Source: Tetraselmis striata
Taxonomy: Eukaryota > Chlorophyta > Chlorodendrophyceae > Chlorodendrales > Chlorodendraceae
DNA length: 64,000 bases
Assembly: GCA_006384855.1 (NCBI GenBank)
Contig: VCJN01000114.1
Location: 1-64,000, forward strand
Direction: 5' to 3'
A program made the translations under genes and the position numbers. The number at the start of each line of letters is the position of its first letter. Positions within the stretch are counted from its first letter, which is position 1. This document shows, piece by piece, positions 1 to 9,440 of the stretch. The notes under the pieces are model-generated. The model ran no database searches, was not told where the DNA came from, and saw nothing but the letters and a program-made list of their open reading frames with translations.

Positions 1-1
1 C

Positions 2-70
2 CGGAGCAGCCCGCTGGTGCCCAACAGCGCCTCCTACGAAGCGGAGTCCGCGCGAGCGCGCGAGGACTGA
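2..70 (+). CDS. possible 3' end of an upstream gene (partial)
   Basis: The first 69 bases read in frame 2 as a short Ser/Ala/Glu-rich tail (it contains SPLVPNSASYEAESA) ending in TGA. It could be the last codons of a gene that enters from the left. There is no homology I can recognise, the stretch is short, and GC-rich DNA gives open frames by chance. If real, its stop lies only about 100 bases before the B9D2 start codon. Confidence 0.25.
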   Translation, partial: RSSPLVPNSASYEAESARARED

Positions 71-172
71 CGGCCCCGCCGAATTCATCCAGCGGATACA
101 GCACCGCAGTCCCTGAACCCCGAGGCGCCCGCGTCGGTGCCTGGGCAGTCTTGCGCTCCGGGAGGCGGGAGG

Positions 173-584
173 ATGGCGGAGGTCCATGTGGTGGGGCAGC
201 TGCTGGGCGCGAGCGGCTTTGGCGAGAAGACCGTCTTTTGCAAGGTGGGCTAGACTTGAAGCACACGGGACGCGGACGCGGTTGTGACACCCAGCGGGAT
301 CGAGGGGCGACAACATGGGCCATCTGGGAGGGGGGGGGGGGGGGGGGGGGGGGGGAGGGGGCGAGTGGGAAGCGCACCTCAGCGCACCTCAGCTTTGGCT
401 CTGACTTGGGTTGATGGTCTGCTGGGGCGCGCGCGCGCGCAGTGGGGCTTCGCCGCCGGCACGAGCTGGGAGCTCGTGGAGGGTCTGGACGACGGGCAGA
501 CGCAGGTGAACGGTGCAGAGGAGGGCGACATGGCGGTGTGGGCGCACCCCATAGATGTGCACTATGTGTCCCGGGTGAGGGCTG

Positions 585-617
<33 letters not shown>

Positions 618-2562
618 TTCCTTTTCTCCTGTCTTCGCCTGCTGTCCGGCAGCCAGCTGGCGGCTGAAAGCTTACCGAGTCTTGCTCGTTGGCGACTGGC
701 CGCACTCGCAGGGTCTCACCGGCTGGCCCAAGCTGTACTTTCAAGTTTGGGAGCAGGACCAGTTCGGCCGGAACGACATCTGTGAGTTACCCCCTCCCCC
801 CCCCCCCCCAGTACCCACCGCACACACCGCCCTCTTAACCCCTTACCTTTCCAGTCCATCACCAGCTGATCTGAAGCCGAATATAGCGAGGTGGAGATAG
901 GGGGGAGGAGGGCACCTAATGCCGATTTCAGCTCAAGTCAGACTAAACACCTCAACTCTGGCACGCAATCCCGCTCAACCCATTTTCTGCTGAATTCCTC
1001 CAAACGAAGCTCAACTCAAGCTTCGACCTTCTTGGGACCTCACGCGCCCAACCCCAGCCCACTCGCCCTGGACGCAGTCTCGCGGCCCAGGTGTCTCACG
1101 ACTGTGCACCTGCCGCCCCGCCAGGCGGCTACGGGTTTTGCCACGTCCCCGCCGCGCCGGGTATGTTCACCCTGGACTGCCCCACATGGGCGCCGCAGGT
1201 GAGCAACCCCCCCCCCCCCCCCTCCATCCCGCCAGTGCCTCCCCCGCCTATCTTCCCGCAACGCCACGCTGCAGCGCTATTGTTATAGCAGATGAGCCTG
1301 AGCACACGAGGTTTCGCTGAGTCGACCATGGTAGGGGTGTGCTCGGGATGTGTGGTAGGGGTGGGAGTGGGGATAGGAGGGGCGCGGATTGCACACATCA
1401 AGGGGACGGTGTCTCTTGGGCCGTCCGCCCCGGTATGGCACACGGCATCTGGCGCACGCGCTGAGCCGCCGCGCCGCCGGCCTCCCCGCCGGCGCAGGGC
1501 ACCGCAGGGGATCGCTTCTCCGCCTACTTCATCGGCGGCGCGCCGCGGCTCAAGGTGGAGGAGGTCATCTTCACGGCGGGCGACCGCTTCAGGTTACAGG
1601 TGAGCCGCTGCGGTGGATGCGCCGAGGCGGCGCTGCCCGGCCGAGCTGCATCCACCGGGTCGGTGGTGTCAGGAGGGGGGGAGCTCTGCCGTCAGCTGTG
1701 CTCCCGTCCCCCGCCCCCCCCCCCCCCCCCCCCCGGCCACAATTTATAACCAATGATAATAAACACTGCTAGCCTACCCCCACCCTTCAGACGCACACAC
1801 AGCGTCATATCAAGCGACACACTCGCAATCGAGGAGCGCAGTGTTGCCAACAGCTGTCGTTGCTGCTCCGCATGGAGGGTGGGGGGTGCAGAAGGTTATC
1901 CCTCGGGGTGTTATGTGATCGGGAAAGGTGTCTCCACATACCGTAGCCCTCGCTGAACTTTGGGCTCGCGCACTGGGAACCCCCCCCCCCCCTCCCCCCC
2001 CCCCCCCCCCGTCCTTTGACGGGGCAAACTGCAAGATATCCAAAATCTTTCACGATCCTGCACAACAAGCACACGCCATGGACACACATCGACGCCATGT
2101 TGCCGCGGCGCTTCCTGGCAAGCACGCCGACGTGGGGTTCAAGTTGTGTTACTTCCGCACGTACCCTTCCTGCCACTCTGCTCGGTCTGCAGTGGCGTAG
2201 GTAGCCGCACTGGCGGCAGCAACAGTTTGGGGGGAAGAGGCTCAGGGGGGAGGGGGTTGGGTCCCGATATGAACATCCCTGAACATCGGGTGTTTTTTTC
2301 GGGGGGCGCTGCACGCAGCTGGCGGATGGCACGCCACATGTGCGCGGTTGCAGTGTTCATCCTTCGGTTGGCACACATGAGGGTGTACCCACCACCGATC
2401 CCCCACATCACGGGGACGGACGACCACTGAACCCCCCCCCCCCCCCTCCTCTCCCCTCTCTCTTCCCCTGTGCACTAGACCGCGGCCACCGGCGTTGTGC
2501 ACGTGGAGCTCAACGTTGTGACCAAAGACTTTGAACGGCATAACGTCGTGTTTGGCCAGTAG
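173..2562 (+). CDS. B9D2: B9 domain-containing protein 2 (ciliary transition zone)
   Basis: Six exons, 173-244, 443-574, 712-781, 1125-1198, 1498-1599 and 2479-2562, splice in phase to 177 aa; human B9D2 is 175 aa. The N-terminus MAEVHVVGQLLGASGFGE is almost the human sequence. It is followed by the conserved DGQTQVNGAEEGDMAVWAHP, GWPKLYFQVWEQDQFGR and GYGFCHVPAAPG blocks, so the whole B9 (C2-like) domain is present. B9D2 works with B9D1 and MKS1 in the MKS module at the base of the cilium, gating entry of membrane proteins. All five introns start with GT, end with AG and hold C or G homopolymers. A TGTAA motif about 90 bases after the stop fits the chlorophyte poly(A) signal. The exon 5 acceptor could shift by a few codons; otherwise the model is firm. 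Confidence 0.94.
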
Positions 2563-3352
2563 CGGCGGCGGCGGCGCGCGACGACGAGTGGCCGGCTGGA
2601 GACGACGGCTGGCGCCTGCCCCTGCTGTAGCGCGCCTTCATTAACTTTCAACATGTAAACGTATATATGTATGGCAGAAACCGTTCCATGGCCGCGGCTG
2701 GGAGGCTCATCGCGGCGCCTGCCAAGCTATGGAATCCAGGAAAGGGAGAGCAGCGCGGCTCCATGGGGCGGCAGAGTACTAACGACCAGCGTCCTTCTCG
2801 GGCACAGCATCGGAATCTTGGCTTCGGATGAGGATGGGGTGGCTTCTGGTGCGAAGGGCGTGGGGGCTCTGCGATGCGGCTGCCCGCCAGGGCGGCAGCG
2901 TGTGAAGGGGCCACCCGGTGGACACCTGCAGGCATGACTCAGCAAAAGCAGCTCGCCAAACGTGACCTGTTAATGCTTGCACGTGCACGGCATGCGGTGC
3001 GTCCCATATCTGCATGTCATTGCAGATACATTTGGGGCTTCAAGGCCCGCGGGGAGAGGGGAGGGAGATCCCTTGCGCCTTGCTGGGGGCTGCCCCCCCA
3101 CCACACACACACAGACACACACACCACACTTTGAGAGCATGCATCTGCAGAGATGAGCATCTGCACAAGTGCCGCCGTCGCCTTGTACACGAGCAGCGAC
3201 CAGCCACCCCACCCCACGCAGGCGATTGCAGAGTCGTTCCTTCGGTTTGGGTTTAAAATATTCCGAAAGGATAATACCTCGGCGGCGCGAATACTATGAG
3301 CGCTCGCCCCCCTTGCTCTCGCCCAAAGGCTGCACCCACGCCCCGCCGCCGC
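2563..3352. other. intergenic region between convergent genes
   Basis: This holds the 3' flanks of B9D2 and SF3B5, which point at each other. A short CA tract lies near 3103-3125. I see no further supported gene; open frames here are GC-driven. Confidence 0.6.
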
Positions 3353-3619
3353 TCACTCCTCCTCGCGCTCCGGCGGCAGGCCGCAGGGCAGCAGCATCTT
3401 CTGCATCATGTTGTACTTAACGCGGCCGATGCTCTCGTTCTCCGCAACCGCGAAGTAGGCTACCATGTTGTGGTGGCCCAGGTAGGAGGCATAGCTGTCG
3501 CGGTGGATGTTGACCGCCCAGTCGAAGCGGTTCATGTCGCTGTGCCCGGTGCCCACATGTTTGGCCTGCAGGTGCTCCAGCTGGCTGTTGATGTTGAAGC
3601 GGTCGCTGAGGGTGGCCAT
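3353..3619 (-). CDS. SF3B5: splicing factor 3B subunit 5 (SF3b10)
   Basis: An intronless frame of 88 aa; the human protein is 86 aa. The segments SQLEHLQAKHVGTGHSD, HRDSYASYLGHHNMVAYF, AVAENES and MMQKMLLPCG match the family along its whole length. SF3B5 is a small subunit of SF3b in the U2 snRNP. It packs against SF3B1 and SF3B3 and supports branch-point recognition. The protein ends in a run of Glu. The ATG lies directly after a G-run on the plus strand (about 3632-3651), a homopolymer that elsewhere in this window marks introns, so a 5'-UTR intron is possible. Identification is secure because this is one of the most conserved small spliceosomal proteins. Confidence 0.97.
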   Translation of the reverse strand: MATLSDRFNINSQLEHLQAKHVGTGHSDMNRFDWAVNIHRDSYASYLGHHNMVAYFAVAENESIGRVKYNMMQKMLLPCGLPPEREEE

Positions 3620-4044
3620 CCTGCCGCGTAAAGGGGGGGGGGGGGGGGGGGCTCCGCTCCGCTTCTAAAGCACTGCGTCTCTGCTGCTCAGGAATAGGTA
3701 CGTGCGTGGCAGCTGGCGACTCTTCCGCATGTGTGATGCAGTTGACGAGCCAGCGACTCCGCGGTTGATGAGCAGCAAGTGAGCATCCGGACGCCGGTTG
3801 CTGCTCTCTTGGCCGGCGGAGGCGGGCGGGAGGCGGGAGGAGCCTCAGCGGAAGCAGAAGGCCAGGAGCATCAGCGCGTCGCGCGCGCATTAGCGGCGTC
3901 ATGGCGCGCGTGCGGCGCATCGCGCGATCAGCGCAGGCACTCTCGGGCACTGGGGCTGCGCTCCGTTGTAGGAGTCATCAATTTTCTAGTATGGTATATG
4001 TATAATAATAGTCATTCATTATTTAGATATAAAATGTATAAAAA
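3620..4044. other. upstream region of SF3B5
   Basis: This holds a C-tract (sense strand of SF3B5) just before its start codon, then GC-rich DNA that turns AT-rich near 3980. It is the likely promoter and 5' UTR of SF3B5. No other gene is seen. Confidence 0.5.
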
Positions 4045-4571
4045 GATACACCAGTCCACATAAGTCTTTGCACATAGAAATCCGCGCGGTATCCCCGCCT
4101 TGGTGACCAAGCTACGGGGCCACGGGGCCATGGAGCCTTGTAATCCAGTGTATGCAAGCCTCCTACGCCAAGGAAGCAGCCGTTTCTCCCGGTTATCGCA
4201 CTTTAAGAATTGTGCTTCGGCAATGGCATTGTTTGGCACATGGCTAAAACCACAGAAAAAAGAGCCAATAAATAGGGGGCAACTTGTTGGCGGCGTAGCT
4301 ACCATCCGTCGCATATGCCCGCGCGCTGGCGGTCAGTGGTGGGTGGATGTATGCATGCGCTGTAAAACGACCGAGCTTGAGCCCAATCCATGCACGCTAC
4401 CGATGCAAGGCATGGCATTTCCATGACGAGAGTGTGCCAGTAATGCCGTCGTCGTGATGGGGCCAATCATCCCACAATTTTCTAAGCTGCAAGATAAGCG
4501 CCGTTGGCCGCGCCTCACTGGCTGAAAGTAGCACACATAAAGTGCCTTCGACTCCATAGGTGCATGCTTAT

Positions 4572-5440
4572 ACCGCGTACATTGGTTCAAATAAATGTTA
4601 TGTTGGCCAATAGAAGCATGGTTGCGGTGTTTAGCAATGTTGGCCTCATAAACCTTGTTTCCAGGGGGAAAAACACGCGCCACAAAATAAGCTAAGTGCC
4701 GACGACTTGCCCCCGGGCTTTCACTGTTGGGTCAACATGATGATCACGGATGTGACTTGGTACAGATGATGATCGCGGATATAACTTGGTATTGTATTCC
4801 CAAGTAACGTAGTGGGCGCTGTGGTTTATGGCTAACTAAGTATGCTGTAATATAAATGTTTTATCATTCTTTGAAACAATACCATTGCCATTGCTATTTT
4901 CATGTATGATCAAAGCTACCACGCAGCAAAACATGGATGATAATAAAAGCAATGCAAGAGTAAAAGTCTCCTAGGCAAGCTCCGAAACCATCATGTTTGT
5001 CATGTAGCCCAAATAAACATGATGTGAGGACCTGAATAATGTGCAGATGCTCCGAAACCAATTATGGTGACACATTGTTACATGTACATTGCTGTTACAT
5101 GATACATTGTGCACATGTACTCATGGCCGGCTCTTAATTGGAAGATATATAGGCGCGGCCGCCCAAGTGGCTACACGCACACATGATTGAGGCCGCTGGC
5201 GGTATCGGCTTAGTCACCCAACGGATCATCATCACCATCACTGGAAGTATCATCACCCTACTTCGAATCCGCCCCCTCGGAGGAGGAGTGGCCCCTCCTT
5301 CTCCTCCTCCTCCTCCTCCTCGTCCTCGTCATCATCTTCATACCATCTTTATCTTCATCCCCTTTGCCCCTGGTAGACAACGGCATCATAATCATCACCG
5401 TGATAGCCATTAGCATTGCCGGTATCGGCATCGACACCTA
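4572..5440. repeat. insertion inside the TIR element copy
   Basis: This stretch is missing from the related copy at about 54455, where the flanking sequences join directly around a CCGC-type motif. It is AT-rich and includes TCC/TCG/TCA trinucleotide runs near 5295-5345. It has no coding potential that I can support and its family is unknown. Confidence 0.5.
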
Positions 5441-5729
5441 CTGCGCCGCACCGTAGGCTAAGCGCGGGCTGCCCCCCTCGACAGCTATGTCGCCACTGCT
5501 GCACAGGTATGCGCGCTTTATGTTTTAACACATATCACCCATCATCCAAGGGGGAAAGCCAAAATGATGACGGGGTCCACACGACGTGGAGATCTATCCA
5601 AGCGGTCCTAGCGCCTGGGAGCTTGCGTGGAAGGGCACATTACATGCTACCATCATGCGCCCCCACCCACAGTGAGTGGGCTGGCTGGGATACCAGAACA
5701 TGGGACATGTTTGACATGTCACAACAGTG

Positions 5730-5828
5730 CGGCGTTTTACCGGATTGGGCTGAAAATTGGTGCGCTAAGAAGCGCAGGTCGTGGGCTTTGTAGCGCACCA
5801 ATTTTCAGCCCAATCCGATAAAACGCCG
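5730..5828. repeat. long hairpin (38-bp arms, 23-nt loop)
   Basis: Bases 5730-5767 and 5791-5828 are reverse complements with a single mismatch, giving a 38-bp stem. It sits within the TIR element copy. The matching site in the other copy (about 54743-54830) has the same inverted arrangement but the arms have diverged. Confidence 0.85.
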
Positions 5829-6556
5829 AAATGTTATGAATTAGAACGTTATTGCAATATTACTGCCTCTTGCATGGCAAACAACCAGTTTGCGAATGTC
5901 GCATGCATCCCGCTAGCTGACCATAGACTCCAAACCATGCGCCGCGCGGCATGGGCTAGGTGGCCAACACATATATCTCGGCGACCATGGGAGAAAAACA
6001 CGATTCTTTATGTCCAAATGTCGGCGTCGCGCGCGCTCAAACTGTTCACAGCCAGCCGTGCAGCACATGTTAAATTGGCAGTGCCGCATAACAGGCGCTG
6101 CACGCGCCACGCGCGCCGACGCATTGGCCCTAGCCCACCATGTCCACGCTCTTTCATGGTTATCCTTGCAATGGCTGCAACGGCGTACACTATATGCGTG
6201 GGTTTACCGACTAGAAGCGACCAAATAACCGAAAACATTCTACCCATAAAAACACACAACGCAGTTTTTGGCCTAAAATTGGGACATTTTACCGTACGAG
6301 TACAGGTGTACCAATGTAACACCCCCTTAGCATGCCCGTAGGTACCCCGCCCGTGCATGATACTATCATACCGAGCCCGTACAGTGTGTACGGGACCCCA
6401 GGGGCCGTACGTGGTCGGCGGGTTGCCCAGCGGCGCGGCCGCTGGGCGGCGGCGGCGGTACGCGCTGGACCGGCGCATGCCGTGCATGCGCCAACTGGTC
6501 CAGACACCGATACTACGTACGGCTCTCAATCCTACACGCCTCTCAACAGCAGCGCT

Positions 6557-7255
6557 ATGGCCTTCAAGACTAAGAAGCAGCGAGCTGCAGAACGGCGCGA
6601 GCGCCGGCAGGCAGCGGAGAATGCGACTACCAATGCGGGCGGCGCGGCGGCAGCAGCAACAGCAGTGCCGATCAGCAGCCCGCGAGCCGCAGAGAATGCG
6701 CGTCGCATGATCCGCGCCAGCACCGAGTTGGGAAACTTGAGGTCTCAACTCAAACACTTGGTCAAGCGAGCAGTGGATGCGGAGGAGGCAGAGCAGTATT
6801 GGCGGGAGGTGGTGGACAAACAGAAGGCTGTCGAGAAGGAGTTGCGGTCGCTGCTCGCAGAGGAGGCTAAACAGCGCGAGGAGGATGCGATCCTGCGCCG
6901 GAAAAAAGATAAGGCGATATCACGCCTCCGCGCCAAAGTGCGGCAGCTATACAACTGTCCCGAGCCTGCCGACGATGCTAGTGGCGACGAGGTCAGCTCT
7001 AAGAGTGACTCTGGTGGTGAGGAGGCGGCGGCATACCGGTCGGTGAGGGAACCGCCGAGCGGGCTGGTCTATAAACTCAGGGAGGCGCGCAACTACGCGA
7101 CGATCCGGAAGCACATCGGCCGCAAGGTCGACATGCTAGAGAACTGGCTCACAGAGATCGTTGGTGACGACGACAGTTGGAGGGAGATGTACACAAAGAC
7201 GGTCGTAGACAGTGACAGCGACAGCGACAGCCAGGCAGCGGACGACGTGCAATGA
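6557..7255 (+). CDS. coiled-coil protein of unknown function
   Basis: An open frame of 232 aa from the ATG at 6557; the same frame stays open upstream to 6332, but that part is low in complexity. The N-terminus MAFKTKKQRAAERRERRQAA is strongly basic. Residues of about 50-130 are rich in Glu, Arg, Lys, Ala and Leu with heptad spacing and look like a coiled coil. The C-terminus is acidic, with an SDSDSDSQ run. The layout (basic head, coil, acidic tail) would suit a nucleic-acid-associated or chromatin-type protein, but no family is recognised. It is intronless and lies among repeats, so it may belong to a mobile element. A second coding-like stretch lies on the opposite strand at 7895-8224. Confidence 0.45.
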   Translation: MAFKTKKQRAAERRERRQAAENATTNAGGAAAAATAVPISSPRAAENARRMIRASTELGNLRSQLKHLVKRAVDAEEAEQYWREVVDKQKAVEKELRSLLAEEAKQREEDAILRRKKDKAISRLRAKVRQLYNCPEPADDASGDEVSSKSDSGGEEAAAYRSVREPPSGLVYKLREARNYATIRKHIGRKVDMLENWLTEIVGDDDSWREMYTKTVVDSDSDSDSQAADDVQ

Positions 7256-8580
7256 GTGCATACATCCGCCTGTACTTAGCCTGTGTGCTCCGCGTCGGCG
7301 GGCGACACGCGAGCCCGCGTGCGCATATCAATTTGATGAAATTATGGAAACGAGAAATTCACATAGTACTTTACAGGTCGCGCGCGATAGTCGTCGCTAC
7401 TGGGTATGAAATCCACGTCCCTCGTCCGTCCCGTATCGTCCCCGTATGTCGTCGTTCGTCACCAGTAGGGCACATTTATGTCACATCTGAATCTCACAGT
7501 GACATATCCTTGCTTTTTAATAACCTACTCATGTAACGTTAGGACTGCTGGGGCGGCGGGTTTTTACTAGCAGCTATACAACGACCACTACATCACTATG
7601 CGACATAACTTTTTCCGGCGTCCGCATCGCCCGCGCCGCTTTGAGTTGGAGGTAGGCGTGGAAATCGCGGCGGTGCTGATTTGTGACTTGGTGGCGCCGT
7701 AGGCCGCGATAGCTGTCATAAGGACGCCAACATTCGACGCCCGAGGGGCGACCTCGTAACTAATCGCTCCTTGAATCGCCGCTGCCGCCTCGTTGAGGAC
7801 CGCGTGGGGGGAGAGGGGTCGTCTTGCTCACAACGCTTATTCGCGACGGCGCCTAGGGCGGGCGTGCGTGGCTCGGAATGATGGGTTGGTGCCGTCAGGC
7901 AGCTGGGGCCAAGGAGGTTTTTACGCTGCGAAGGTGCGAGATCCGCCAGCACCTTAGCCTGTAGCTCGGCGAAACGGGTAGGGGAAACGGTATACGAGCC
8001 GGCGCTGATCGCATGCGCGGCCTTGCCCGCCCGTCGTCGTCGTCGTCGTCGTTGTTGGGCATGTTGAGCCGAGCGAATGCCGCGCGTGCAGCCTCATGCA
8101 AGTACGGGCGGGGAGTCCACCAGATTGACGCTCCCCCATAAATTGCGCAGTGCGCTATGCGATTGTTGTAGAGCGAGAAGCGCCACAACAAAAAGGATGA
8201 GCGTTGTGGATCCTCCAACGCCACCTCGGGCGTAGTGTTAGACGAATGTTATGGACGGTGAGGTCGGGAGCTCTCGGCGGTCAGCTGGCAACAACCGCCA
8301 GCCGCCACCAATCTAGAAACTTCGGAAAGTCCTAGAAAGTCCGGCGCGTCGTCCCAAAAATAGCAGCGACAGCCGGTGAAGTGTTAATCGAGTAGGGGCA
8401 CAAATTAAATGCGGCCTGGCAGACAGACCGAGTGGCCACTCAAGTATACCTGGTACTCAAATAACTACAATCAAACCCTGTACGAGTACGAAAACAGCTA
8501 GTACGAGGAGCTTCGAGGTCGTACCGCCAGTAAAGGTACCGGGTCTACGGGAGCGTGGGAGCGGCGCAAGATGCGTTAAT
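7256..8580. other. repeat-rich stretch with a minus-strand coding-like fragment
   Basis: The minus strand at 7895-8224 has a 109-aa frame with an Asp run and motifs such as LLWRFSLYNNRIAHCAIYGG that read like real protein. Neighbouring minus-strand frames towards 7610 also look protein-like but are interrupted. This is probably the remnant of an element ORF of unknown family. The rest, 8225-8580, holds nothing I can name. Confidence 0.35.
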
Positions 8581-9440
8581 TCCCTTGCCTCTTGGGTTGA
8601 GCGGAGGAAAAGGAGAGCCGCGTCCGAAATCTCTTGGAATACGAGAGAATTTATACCGATCGCAATACGGTTTTATCACGGATTTTTAGGCGTCCTCCGT
8701 CTGTCCTCCGTCCTCCGTCCTCGTGTGCTGCGTCTTCGTGAATGAACCGTTATACGTTCGATCTTTGCTCGTTTGATTTCTAGGCACTCCTACCACAGTC
8801 CGTTAAAATCCTGCGACTAAGACGAATCTATCGTGAATTATACCGGAAACATACTGCAAAAATCACGAATGTCCTCCGTCCGTCCTCCGCCATACGCGCT
8901 TCGTGTATGAACCGTCATACGTTCGGTGTTCGGTCGTTTGATTTCACTGTACAGGTACGAGGACGGTAAGGTTCTGAATGGATGCGCGTATATTATTCTA
9001 GCCCCGGCACGTCATATATTCGTCTGAAACGCCAAAATAACGCGGTACCGCAGCGCGTTTTTACTGCTGAATCAGCAAACGAGACTCGCCCTCTTTATTC
9101 CCCTACCTCTTGGGTTGAGCGGAGGAAAAGGAGAGCCGCGTCCGAAATCGCCTGGAATACGAGAGAATCGATACCGGTTGCAATACGGTTTTATCACGGA
9201 TTTTTAGGCGTCCGTCCGTCCGTCCTCCGTCCTCCTGTGCTGCGTCTTCGCGTATGAACCGTCATACGTTCGGTTTTCGGTCGTTTGATTTCTAGGTACT
9301 GGTCCGACGACGGTAAGGTTCTGAATGGATGCGCGTGTATTCTAGCCCAGGCACGTCATATATTCGTCTGAAACGCCAAAATAACGCGGTACCGCAGCGC
9401 GTTTTTACTGCTGAATCAGCAAGCGAGACTGGCCCTCTAT
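8580..9440. repeat. degenerate tandem repeat of ~500-bp units
   Basis: A block that begins CTCTTGGGTTGAGCGGAGG occurs near 8588 and again near 9108. Both copies continue through a CCTCCGT-rich stretch into TGAACCGTYATACGTTCG. A partial third copy of the CCTCCGT part lies near 8870-8945. A further block containing CGCCAAAATAACGCGGTACC is repeated at about 9030 and 9375. The motif CTCTTGGGTTGAGCG also occurs, inverted, in each unit of the adjoining 585-bp array. Confidence 0.75.

Larger units (their letters stand above)
4045..6280 (+). mobile_element. decayed copy of the TA-flanked TIR element, with an insertion
   Basis: Bases 4045-4570 and about 5440-6280 match the left and right parts of the intact copy at 53931-55270 at roughly 80-90% by eye. 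The left end (CACCAGTCCACATAAGTC) is a degraded form of the intact terminus CAGCAGCCCACAAAAGTC. The right end has lost most of the inverted repeat. Between the two matching parts lie about 870 bases (4572-5440) absent from the other copy: AT-rich DNA with CCT/CAT-type trinucleotide runs. These are probably a later insertion, although a deletion in the other copy cannot be excluded. No transposase is visible, so this looks like a non-autonomous element. Confidence 0.7.

Noticed and set aside
5295-5345. Coding Ser/Pro/Arg repeat
   Set aside because: A CCT/CGT/CAT trinucleotide run within an insertion, with no supported gene around it.
6008-6757. Minus-strand frame of 249 aa
   Set aside because: It crosses the end of the TIR element and lies opposite the better coiled-coil ORF. 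Its Arg/Ala-rich composition is a shadow effect.
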